Below are positions 25,015 to 36,700 of a stretch of DNA of 64,000 nucleotides, piece after piece. The position numbers and the translations under genes are program-made. The stretch covers positions 5,270,001-5,334,000 of the forward strand of contig OZ176053.1 of assembly GCA_964247055.1 (NCBI GenBank), in the 5' to 3' direction. The DNA comes from Paragordius varius. Taxonomy: Eukaryota > Nematomorpha. The stretch's first letter is position 1; every line of letters starts with the position of its first letter. Below the pieces are notes generated by a model. That model saw nothing but the letters and a program-made list of their open reading frames with translations. It did not search any database and was not told the origin of the DNA.

Positions 25015-26075
25015 AAAAATATAATCATTAATGAATGCCCCGACAATAGCTTCGTTTTTTTGAAATAGGCCCCCAGTTCGGGCCCACCCCCGTGTAAGAA
25101 CATAAGGAAATGAATGATGATTCCAGGTATTTCCCTATAAAAACAAAAATTTTATCGAAATACATTTTTGTATTGGCTTCTGGGTAGGGAGCTACCCGCC
25201 TACAACTGCCCCACCATATCGAAGCGTGACTTTGAAGGCAAATTTTAGAGAACTTATGAGGCCATATGAGTTTAATAAGGGCTTGAATTACCCGTAAAAA
25301 GGCAAAAATTTAAGCAGACCGGTTTTATTAAATTACCCCTTAATTAGGCCCTTGTCCTAAAAAATGGGCTACCATAGAATGACTTTTTGGTTTTGAGGCA
25401 GTTTTTAGAAAAGTTCACGAGAGCATATATAATCAATCATGATTCAAGGTATTACCCAAATAAAGGCAAACATTTTAATAGAGCGTTTTTTTGTTCCGCC
25501 CCTAGTTAGGGGCTACCCGCGTAAAATTGCGTCACCTATCGATATGGCATGCCTTTGGAGCCAAATTTCAGAAAACCTATGAGACTAATAGGAACATATG
25601 GAATCCATGATAATTACAAATATTTCCCATATAAAGGCAAAGATTTTGCCCAACGCTTTTTAATACCTGCCCCTGGGTAATGAGCTACCCGGCAAAAACT
25701 GCGCTACTATATAGATAGTGCGTTGTTTTGGAGCTAACTTACAGATATGAGCTCATTAGCTTGAAATACGTATCTAGGTATAAATTAAGGTCAGGCGTGT
25801 TTTTATTAGCCGTCATTTGGGGCCTTTATGTCCTAAAAATACGCCATCATATAACTATCATGAGACGATGGTATCATAGCTGATTCCAAATATGCCATAT
25901 AAAGGCAAAGAATTTAACTCAGCGCTTTTTCATATAGGTCTATGGGTACGGGTCTACCGGTTTAAAACTGAGACGCCATATAAAAATGGCGTGGTTTTGG
26001 AGCTAATTTTCAAAAAACTTAAGAGGCCATACGAGTTCAGTTAAACACATTCTGGGGAATTTATATAATAACATT
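25015..26075. repeat. Dispersed repeat D, copy 2 (opposite orientation to copy 1)
   Basis: Contains four degenerate repeats of a block reading ggagctacccg...aactgc (near 25195, 25512, 25682, 25951), spaced 170-320 bp. It corresponds in reverse complement to 1190-2085. Non-coding. It may be the interior of the Helitron-like element whose 3' end lies at 26387-26417. Confidence 0.6.
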
Positions 26076-26386
26076 CTTTTCTTTAAAATCGGACCACAAA
26101 TGATTTACTCTTTATATCCCTTGATCCCAGCTGTGTGATTACAATTTCAAAATAAAACTTTTAACCATGATTTCGCAAAACGAAAATCTTAAAATAAATT
26201 CAATTAGTTGAATATAATAGGGGACAGTTTAAATATGGTCAATTAGTAAACAATATTTGAGCCTATGCAAAAACCCGTAAAAGAATAATCAAAGGCATTC
26301 TTTTTATTAAATATGTTTTTATTATTTTTTATCTTAATTATCTCTAATTATTGCAAATTATTAAGAATTATTATCGGTGAGACTAC

Positions 26387-26417
26387 GTCACAGCGAAGCG
26401 TGACAGGGCCAGCTAGT
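26387..26417 (+). mobile_element. Helitron-like 3' terminus
   Basis: The hairpin gtcacagcgaagcgtgac (26387-26404) is followed by 8 bases and then ctagt (26413-26417) with a T after it. A short hairpin just before a terminal CTRRT is the hallmark of Helitron 3' ends. The 5' end (TC...) was not located, so the element's length is unknown. Confidence 0.6.
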
Positions 26418-26455
26418 ATTAAATTAAAGCAAATAAATTGAGATATAGAAAATAA

Positions 26456-27380
26456 TCGGGGCTTGGAACCGGTTCAAAAAAAGTGGAACCGGAACCGCGT
26501 TGGTTCTTAAGAATTTAAAAATAGAACCGGGCGGTTTCTGAAATTTTGGAACCGGAACCGGGGTGGTTCTTCAACAAGTGGAACCGGAACCCCGTTGGTT
26601 CTTTAAAAATTTCCCGGTTTCGGAACCGGTTCTTTACATTAGAACCGGTTCCATTTTCGGTTCCTGACTTTTGATTAAATGATTTTTTTACAAAATTATT
26701 ATAATAATAAACCAAAATATTAACAATTATATAAATTGCCAAATGTATACAGTGTAGCATAATAAATGAAACAAATTATTAAAATTTAATAGGAAAATGT
26801 ATAAGTACAAAGGTATATAATGAGTGTTAAACTAAGTATGGCATCTAAAAATTCTTTGTTTAACTTTAAAAATTATTGCTCAAGCAAATTGCTGGTCCAA
26901 CTACTTCTCTGGTCTTTCTATATAATTAAGGGTGAAAAAACTCCTTTCAAGGGAGACCAATATATACTAACATGTGTATTATAAATAAACTTGAATGACT
27001 ATTAGTTTTTTTAGAACAGCCCAATCACTCAAAATTGAGAGAGTATCGCTAATACAATATTAGGCGTTTAGTTTTAGGTTTGAAATTTGAAATATTTAAT
27101 ATGAAGTGGTACAATCAAATTTAAATAATAAATTAAAATTTTTATAATAAAAATTATATGGGAACCAGTAAGGTTCCTGAACGGTTGGAACCGGAACTGG
27201 GTTGGTTTCTAAAAATTTATAGATAGAACCGGGGTGGTTCCTGAAATTTTGGAATCGGTACCGGGGTGGTTCCCGGGGAACCGGAACCGGAACCGCGTTG
27301 GTTCCATCCCAATGGAACCGGTTCTTGTTAAAATCCCAGGAACCGGGTTCCCGTTCCATGCGGTTCCGGTTCCAAGCCCT
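26456..27380. mobile_element. hAT-type MITE rich in ggaaccggttc palindromes
   Basis: Ends ggggcttggaaccgg and ccggttccaagccct are inverted repeats. The 8-bp sequence gaaaataa flanks the element on both sides (26448-26455 and 27381-27388), as hAT elements produce. About 200 bp at each end is filled with ggaacc/ggttcc palindromes, possible transposase-binding sites. The centre is AT-rich and non-coding. Confidence 0.85.
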
Positions 27381-27609
27381 GAAAATAACTTTTGTTTGTA
27401 ATATTTATTCAAATTTAATTCTAATAATATTTTCAATAGTTTAAACTTGCTACATAAAATTATTGCTAACATCATATTCATATGCAAACAAATTCAAGTA
27501 CTGTAGTTTTTTCCCAATATAATTCAATTAAATATGACACCATAAATATTTAAAATCTCATATAGGCTAACAAATTTTCTACACCTTTTCCAATAAAAAT
27601 ACCGATGTT

Positions 27610-27881
27610 CAGGGGTGTTCAACACAATTGGCTTCGCTAGCCGCATTTTTCGAATAAAAAATCCAGTGGGCCGCATTTAAAAATGTACGGGCATTAACAA
27701 ATATTTTATTGGATTTAGACCCTGAAAAATAACTATAACATTTTTTGCTAGTTAATTGAATTCGGAAAGAATTTTCAGAAAATTTGTTAAAAAAATAATT
27801 CTTAGATTTCATAAAATTTTGTATTTGAAATTTTTCGCAAGCCGCAGAAACATTTTGGAGGGGCGCGTGTACACCCCTGCT
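27610..27881. mobile_element. Probable hAT-type MITE
   Basis: Left end caggggtgttcaacac and right end gtgtacacccctg are inverted repeats, with ggcttcgctagccgca and aagccgcagaa just inside. A target duplication was not clear. Confidence 0.55.
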
Positions 27882-27887
27882 GTATAT

Positions 27888-28390
27888 TAAGACTTAGATA
27901 CAACACATTAATTTCAATCCTTCAATTCAAATTGGGGTCGTTGGATCCAAGCTTGTTTATGGAATCAACCATGGCAAAAGTTTGCATTTATATACCATTT
28001 AAACTGAAATATCCAAATACTTGATATTAATCATTCAGAGGTAAAACAAAAAGTAAAAATTAAGCCAACTTGACATTTGTGCTTAGGCTAAAAAAATATA
28101 AGCAAATACCACTTTTTTGTTTATAGTTAAATGTGATTTTAATGAAAAAGTAAACAACTTTAGCTTAGAATCAAATAAACACGATATTTTGCAAACATGT
28201 TGTAAAATAAAAATGGCGTCGAAGTAGTTAGATAGGGAACTTTTTTTTCAAAACTGGTTTCTTTGTATAATTTTTTATTAGGATAGAAGCATAAATTTAA
28301 ATTGGTACCGTTTCTTTCAGTAGTTTTTTAAAATATCAAGTAAATATTGCCTGGGTATTTAGATACGTCAATTTGAATCGAAATGTTTAA
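27888..28390. mobile_element. Repeat family B, copy 4
   Basis: Diverged copy from taagacttagatacaacac to ttgaatcgaaatgtttaa, with the shared blocks aaaatggcgtcgaagtagtt and ggtaccgtttctttcagtag. It abuts the hAT-like MITE that ends at 27881. Confidence 0.65.
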
Positions 28391-28522
28391 GTATTGTCCA
28401 TACTGCAACCGATTCATTATTTTGGAATTACAAATTCGCAGGAATAGGTCGCTTTCAAAACATTATAAAATAATTATGACCTTTTTGTAAAAACTGATTA
28501 ATACCAAATAAATATAAAAAAA

Positions 28523-28640
28523 AATACGACACCCGGGATTCCCAGGCGGTCACCCATCCAAGTACTAACCGGGCTTAACGTTGCTTAACTTCGGTGTTCG
28601 GAAGGGAACCGGTGTTTTCAACGTGATATGGTAGTAATAT
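28523..28640 (-). rRNA. 5S ribosomal RNA
   Basis: The minus strand reads as a eukaryotic 5S rRNA: near the 5' end ACCATATCACGTTGAA, then CACCGGTTCC, CCGAAGTTAAGCAACG, GGTTAGTACTTGGATGGGTG and ACCGCCTGGGAATCCCGGGT. The middle includes the internal control region used by TFIIIA and RNA polymerase III. A run of nine T (28524-28516 on the minus strand) follows directly as terminator. The first and last bases pair only in part (helix I with mismatches), so it may be a slightly diverged copy. Only one copy is in the window. Confidence 0.88.
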
Positions 28641-28644
28641 GAAG

Positions 28645-30900
28645 ATGTGTATAAAATTATTATTTTATAAAGCTCTTCATCCCAAATAATTTTAATTTAC
28701 GGGTTTAGAATTATGTGCATTCAGGTAGCCGTAAAAAATAAATTTAATTTCGATCTAATAAATTAAATAATACATAAATGTGAAAGACTCTAATTAATCA
28801 TCGGAATGTTTTTTCTAACATTTCGTTAAAAAAACTTTAAAATCATTAGTAAACTTATAAACCTGCAATCGAATTTTAAAAAATAGGGAGTATGCGAATT
28901 ATAATCTCACTTGAAATATGTGTTATAATTTTGAATAGCTTTAGTTAGGAAGATGCTTCTCATTGATAATAATAAAAGTGCATGATACCTTTTAATAAGC
29001 AAACAGGATACCTCTATCACTGAAACATCATTTATTAGTGTATAGAAGGGCAGCAGACGTCTTTTGCAGACAGTGTCGACGTGGTTCTGCTATAATCTGT
29101 TCTTGATATATCTTGATACCATGGGTTTCAAAAATGCGGCCATCCAAAATATTATGTGCAGCTTGAGAAAAATTTGGAATTTGCCCACATATACCCACAA
29201 AATTTTAGCTAAATTGATATTATTAACAAATTTCTAAATTTGTCCAATTAGTGACCATGTAGAAAAAATATTATATTTTATTTAAATTTTACAGTGCTAT
29301 TTAAATTATTTTATTGCGCATATATATTTTAAATGCGGCTGGCCGTTTTTTAGCGTAAAAAAGGCGATAGCATTTGTGGACACTGCGCTAATCCTCTACC
29401 TTATGTTAATATAAGTGATGTATGCTCTTTAACAGCCAATATTTTACATTAAAAATTTTTTTCTTATGACTAAGATGTTATTACAAAACAAACAATTGCA
29501 TCTTTTCACTATGCCTGCTGATTTCACAATATGCAACAGGTAGTCGATTCTGCCTAAATGACAGTGTAAGCTGTATTACTTAATGTAAAAAATATTTATC
29601 CCTACATTTTTGGATAAATAATATGGCCGCATAAAATTGTTAAACCACAGTTTAAGAATCTGGCTAATAACGGATAAATTAATATAATATTTTAATGAAT
29701 TACAAATTGTTTATGATTTTTTCGAAGTCTTAAATATCGACATCATACTTATTAATTTCGTGACTACAGTTTCGATGCATGCGGTTATAAATTATAGTAA
29801 AATTGATGGTCATCCATCTTTATATAAATAAATTAGTTTGTGCCTGAACATTAAAAGATGGGCACAATATGGTCAAGCCTTATAATAGGCTAAAAAGAAC
29901 TTTTTAAAAATTGAGAATACCCAAAAATTTGGTATTAAAGCTACTTAGAAAACCTATAAATCTGCATACCCGTTAAAATATAGGGACTATTTTTAATTTT
30001 CTTTGTGGTTAGGCTGCATCCGAAACCTGAATATAAAAACCGCTAAATTATTTAAATCCCAATAAATATAGGTAAATATCAAAAGGAGTTTTACAATATA
30101 TAAATTTAAAATATGTAATTGGCAGAACAAATTGATACAAATTATTACAATTATGTGTGCGTTTATATACTTTTAAAACATTCACTGACTATATTTAGCC
30201 TATTTTGATGCTTTGTTCGCTACCATCTTTGAAATAACTGCTCAAAATTGCATTGATTTTTTTGAAAACCTTAAGGTCCCCTTGAATAAAATTAGGCCCA
30301 ATATAGATTACAGTCAGACGTTCAATTTTAATCTTGGATATTCATCCATATTAAAGGAAACATATCCATTTTTATAACTATATCATAGCAAAAGGATCTA
30401 TTTTAACATATAACACACCCCAATGTTCATAGTAAATTTAAATTAATACCAAAAATAATGAGAAAAATCCGTTTGTACCCGGCATGATAATAAATAACTA
30501 TGTAAAGTCATAACCCTATATATTAGTTAATTGACTGAATTCACAGCAACATTGTACGCTCGTATAATATATATTTATTATAAAGCGTTTGAAAAGCACG
30601 TAGCTTTTATAAATCAGAAACGGTATCGGAAAAATATTTTCAAGGTTATACACGGTATTAAACAAATATTATTCTTAGCCGAACGAAAAAAAAATAAGTT
30701 TATAGACGTAATACGCCTAAATATGTATTACTAGAATTATTACATCATTGTTTATTTAGACGTTTAGGTGTAAAAAATATTTGATGCAAGATGATAATAT
30801 TGCTTACCTAGCATTACACGTTTTTTAGCAAAATCGATTGTATATAAAATTTAACATTTTTGTTTAAACGAATTATAGACAGATTCACTAAATTTTTAAC
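28645..30900. other. Intergenic, possible decayed hAT-type sequence
   Basis: No gene was seen. At about 29119-29640 there are hAT-like end motifs (gggtttcaaaaatgcggcc; ggccgcataaaattgttaaa) with inner aaatgcggctggccg, suggesting one or two decayed MITEs. The rest, including the region before the serpin-like gene 2 start, is AT-rich and featureless. Confidence 0.4.
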
Positions 30901-32691
30901 ATGATTCTTGCGATGCTTTGCGTTTATGCAATATTGGGATATTTTGTCTGCCCAATATCCACATCACACTTGGTTCCCGATTTACAAACAAGTAATATAA
31001 TGGCGAATGAGAATAATGTCAACAAGCGCGATAACTATGTGCTCACATTGTCGGGTTTCGCGCAACAAGCCAGTCTTATGAATAATGCTAAAAGGAGCGC
31101 TTGTTTAATCGATTATCAAGGAAATAATCAGTCTGGAGACTCTCTAATTGAATCGCACAATTTGTTGTATAGTGATCGATCACTCCCTTTACAACCTGCA
31201 ATAAAGGATGCCCTAGCTAGAGCAAGCGGAAATATTGTTCCTGACCAACATTATATGGATCAAATGGTGTCTCTGCCACATCTCAATGAAACAGTTGGAA
31301 AAAACATAACTTTATACCATGAACGTATATCTTCCTCGGCTGAAATAATTGATATTAGTGTGAATAAAGTTAACTTGACATTCGAAAAACCGTTTGACCA
31401 GTATGTATTTTATTATATTTTATTATAAACTATATATACATACATATAAACTTAAGAATTAATTATTTTTCAAAAAAGTGGCATAATATATTTTCTACAC
31501 TGCAGCTAGCTAAGGATTTTTTGGCTCTGACAAGAATATGACACCACTTGCATAAAAATATATTTTCTATTAATATTATTTGATCTGCTAGATTATCTCT
31601 TTTATCATATTGTATAAAACTAAAATGCTATTGATTAAATTGTTAGAGAAAAATATAAATGTATATAAAGTATGATTTTTTTATTAAATTATATTATACT
31701 TGCTTTTTCTCAATTTACCAATTAATAAACCCTTATATCCCATATTATCTACACTTCAATACCAGTATGAGATTTTACCCAAAAAATTTGTAAATTAACT
31801 GGTAAAAGTGGATAATAAAATTCTACTCTACGTTTTAAAAGGCTATAAATTTTATTATTATACATGGCTGTATTGGGTAGAAAAATAGTATTTTTAACAA
31901 TTGATATTTAGGGTGCTGGTATCTAAGGAGAGCACTACTAACGTCAATTATCTGGTGATGACGGAACTAAGCTCTGATGTAAGAATTGGTAGGGTCAATG
32001 ATTCGAATCTTGATGTCGATATATATGTCAAAAGTCTTAGCAATAACGATTATGATTTGGTTCTTTTGGTGCCGAACAAAGAACAAATAAATGACACAAA
32101 GGTGCTTATGAATAAATTGGAAGAATTGTTAAATGAAAAATCTAAAAACTATATTGAAGGATACAGGAATGCCTCACATTCTACGCAACCTATGAATTTT
32201 AGTATGCCAGTAATGGATTATGTATCCATTCACAACACTTATAAACAGATTGGTAAAAATGTGGTCAGTTGTTTAAAGTATATAATTTTATATTTAATAT
32301 TGATTTAATTTTTACTATTACTTAAATGCTCCAAATAAACTATATTTTTTAACAAAGATCAAAATTGTAAACCATAAGCTCTTGAATTTTTGATATTTAT
32401 ATTTATAATCAATATCATCAATATTTTAGAAGTCTAGATAATTTATATGAAAATTCAACAGTGAAATTGAGCCATTTGTTACAAATTACTCGTGTGTCAA
32501 CCCATGTTACTCATGAATCAGGAGAATATTATACAATACCGGTTGGTATCGAAATTTCGCAGCCTTACATCTATTTAGTGATTAACAAAAGGAATGAAAG
32601 AATTGTAATGAGAGGTCGTTATATGCATGCCCCCAAAAATGAATTAAAACTTTTGAAAAACACTCATGATGAGCATTATGAAAAAAAATAA
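30901..32691 (+). CDS. Secreted serpin-like protein 2
   Basis: Three exons (30901-31400, 31912-32277, 32430-32691) join in frame to 375 aa, with the same intron phases as the paralogue at 20499-22843. The ATG at 30901 starts a signal peptide (MILAMLCVYAILGYFVCPIS). Serpin landmarks are NLTFEKPFDQ, YDLVLLVPNK, NFSMPVMDYVSIHNTYKQIG and PYIYLVINKRNERIVMRGRY. The region where the reactive loop should lie, between LSHLLQ and PYIYL, is about 30 residues with no small-residue hinge. NxS/T sequons are frequent. A polyadenylation signal aataaa lies at 32781-32786, about 90 bp past the stop. The two genes diverge from a shared 8-kb interval, as after an inverted duplication. Confidence 0.75.
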
Positions 32692-33492
32692 TATTATGGA
32701 GTAGCTTTTTTTATTATAGCAATGATCAAACATTATGTGATTAATTATAATTAATGAACATCTATCGTGCTATATAAAATAATAAATACATTTTGGGCAA
32801 AATGATCCGATTATGTTCATGTTTTATTTTAATATGATTAAAAACCTTTATAATAAGCCATCCACATCCGTAATGTTTAATCAAAATAAAAGTATTTTAA
32901 TTGTTGCAAATGAATTTGGATACATAATAAGATTATCATTGTTTATAAGGGGGTTCGACATTAGATAGTGGTACACTCTTGAGGGAATTTTTCCGAATAT
33001 TTTGGATTTTATTTCTATTATATTTACTTTCATTTTGAGATTTTTTCGTTATTGTGTTTTTTAACCATAAAATATAGGGTTCTATTGAGTAATTAGTAAT
33101 AAAAGAGTATGTGTGTCTTTTCGCCCTTCGACAAATTCGATTAAAATGAACATGTGAATAAGGCAGTTTAGCGACTATGCAGATATGAATTTACTCATAA
33201 CACAATTTTCTATCTATCTAATTTTAGGAATTACGCATGTTAATTGGGTCAAAAAAATGTTAACATCAACGTCCAAATATTGAGTACAAAAATAGACCTG
33301 GCATTAAGATAACAATTTAGAATTTTTAAATAAAACGAATAAATTCTCTTAATATTAAATCGAGAAATTCTATAATACCGCGAAAAAATACTAACAAAAT
33401 GTCAATATCGGTTTATTCATTATACAATGGATATTAATATAACAAAATATTAAACATAACTAAATTAAAATCATTTATTTAAAATTTTAAAA
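32692..33492. other. Convergent intergenic region
   Basis: 3' flanks of serpin-like gene 2 (plus) and GPATCH1 (minus). It contains an aataaa for the former at 32781-32786 and a minus-strand AATAAA (33474-33479) 14 bp past the GPATCH1 stop. Nothing else was seen. Confidence 0.5.
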
Positions 33493-33668
33493 TTAATGAT
33501 GATGCCTGTGTCTTTTCCGTTTTTTATCTTTGTGAGATTTGTGGTCAGATTTAGGATCTGATGTTTTATGATATTTGTCGTTTAAATTTTTGAATAATTT
33601 TAAATCATTTTCAGATGTTCGGTTTTGCACAGATGTTTTAGGTACAAATACTGGCTTAAACGCTAAAG

Positions 33669-33712
<44 letters not shown>

Positions 33713-36700
33713 AAACTAAGGTTAATAAACGCACAAATTAATGTAAGTTCATTTACACAAAACATATGAGTGATCAAATTTAACTAAAAATTTGGAATTG
33801 TAGGAAACTTTTGTATAATATGAGAAAATAAAATTAATTGATTAATATGACAAATAAATAAAGTGATGGCTTCCCTTTTTTGATAACACACATGGGCTAA
33901 TTATAATCAACCAAAAACTAAAATAGATTGCGATACATCATTTAAAAAATCGGAAATCAAAAACAATTATATCACATTCAACTTACATAAAGCATGATGA
34001 ATAATGTAAAATCATTTAAGAATAAACTTAGCAGATAAAAATAATTTAATAACACCGAGATAATGAGGCAAATACATATTTAACGAATTTCATTGACAAA
34101 AACAATGTTAAATAATCATGAAGCCGAATAAGTACACCAGAGTCTTCAAACAAACTGACGAAAATTTATAATTTTTGATATAAATATATTAAACACTTTG
34201 TAAAAAAGCAGCCCAAATTTCCAAATCAAAATGAGACAATTATAAAACTAGACAACAAATTTTTCTGCCACTCGAGTTTTTTGCATTTTCTAATAACTAA
34301 TTTTAACAGTAAATCTGAAATAAAAATTATTACTCATTTGGTTTTTTTAATTATGCGCCCTCTTTATCAAAATTCTTCTAAAAAATCTTTTTTCATTGAA
34401 AATATACAACAAATGCTCCTTTGTAATATATCATTCGAAAGAGTAATTAAAACTCTATAAAATGCATATTAATATGTTCGATCGATATTGGGCCAAGGAA
34501 GCGGCAAACCCGCGAAGCGAGAGCGTTTTTCTTAATTTATATATTTTTAAAACTAATGGATGAAAATAGCTCAAACTTTGTCCAGACAGGAGTAAAAATT
34601 CAAAAGATAACACAAGTTTGATTAAATACTTATTTATTGCTTTTATGTCATTCAAAACAGTTTTTTTTAAGTTTTTTGTTTTTTCACCATCTCATCAATA
34701 TTAATTTATTTTTTTAGGGTGCTTATAATTTCGAAATTTCAAAGATTAAAAACAAAGTTTAAGGTATTTTCTTAAAGATTATGTAATAAATTTACAATTA
34801 TAACTATGCATTTTAGTATCCACTAAAAATAATTTTGATAATAATTTTTATTAAAAAAGCAATTGAAAAGCTTTTTCAAAGATTTTTTTTAATTTTTTAC
34901 AAATGTAACCCTAATATTTATATTAAAATAATTTATATGAGTTAAATTAGTTGTGAAAAGTTTTGACCTATTTAAGGGTTGAAAATTATGACCATATAAA
35001 CACAAATAACTTTTACACTAGATTGATTTAAATGACCAACTACCGTTTGAAAAATACGGTTTTACACGCTCTTTCAAATGTTATAAAATACATGGCTTCA
35101 TATCGAAAACTTTTAATTTTCAAAATTTCAAGTTTAATGTTACATCAGGGCCAAAAATTATTGATTAACCCTAATAAAAATTCGGTGTTAGACTAATTTT
35201 TTCCAGATATACTATTTATGTATTTTAATGAAATAAAGTTTTAACTTACAAAAATGGCAGTTTTAAAAAGTCAATATTTGTTGTCTAGTGTAATTGATAT
35301 GTCTGAACACACTATTATAAGCAAAGATTATTTATATATAATTAAAAGAACCGTATTGTTGGGATTCGTTTGATTTTTGACTGGTTTCGGCTTCAATTTC
35401 AAATTGGCTGTTTTTTAACATGTCTGAAATATATCCTTGTATCATTTTCGCTAAAATTATACATATTATTTGACATAACGAAATTTTCCATTCCTCAAAT
35501 ATTTCGATGCGTAATTTAATCTAGAATTATTTTTTTAAGTTATGGTTAAAAAATACAGGTAAAAATTTCAAACTTTTATGCGATTTATTTTCAATCTCAT
35601 TCTGATTCTCTTCTTCCATTTCCCCTTCCTCTGACATAGAATCATCAAAAATGGCTTGTAAGATGTCATCGGAAACATGGAGGGATGATTGATTATCCTA
35701 GATATTTATAAATAAACGTTTAAATTTAATCAGATGATATATATCATTTAATAAATTGTCAATATTTTTTAAAACAATTTGATAGTTTTTGTAGAAAAAA
35801 AACCGTGGGTGTAGTAGCATTGTCTGGTTCTTTTTCTTTGATATGATCAGTTAATAAACTTTTATTATGAATATCATATGTATCGTCATAGGAGATTTGG
35901 GGCTCATTTGTTGAATAAGATTTCGTTGTCCCAAAACTCAATGGTAAATAATGATCAGCATGTTGAACGCTAAAATTTATATATAAAAATATATTTTTCA
36001 TACAATTTAGAAGATTTATCGGATAAGAACACGTTATTAAATTATTTTTTTGTAATCATAGACTATATTGATTGTAAAATAAAGCCGTTTACGTATTTTA
36101 ATTGCGATGCATTCAATATAATATTTAACTATATAAACAATATAATAAATTTTAATATAATTTATTAAAATGTTAAAATAACTAACGTATCAGGTGGTGG
36201 TTTTTCTGTTTTTTCTGTGCTAAGATTTTGCAGATTGTTTCGGCTTTTATTATACCAAGCAACTTCTTGACTAAATAACAAATGGTTGTTATTATAAGGC
36301 TTAAAAATGGACTGTTTATATACTGTAAAAACAGTAAGAAATATATCAGTAAAATGATTTACAAATGCAAATAGGTTAAAAATCTAATTACAAATTAATA
36401 GGGTGATTCAAGCAGAGACTAGAAAAAATACATGGTTCATTTAATAAAAAAATGTTGGTGACATCACCAAATTTAAATGCATTTAAAACTAAAAACAATT
36501 TACTATTTATGTTCATCAATTGCAAATGTGTTCGATCATGTTAAACACATAGCAATTGTCCACACTTTGACAATGTGAGTATATCGTTGCACGCAAAAAA
36601 AACAAAAGATGCGATCTTCATTATATTATAATTGGAAAGATTGGTAAAACAAATAATGAAGATACTGGTAAAAATGGAGACGACGTTTAAACTTGTAATG

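Noticed and set aside
30531-30734. 67-codon plus-strand open frame upstream of serpin-like gene 2
   Set aside because: AT-driven composition, no family features, no splice or poly(A) context.
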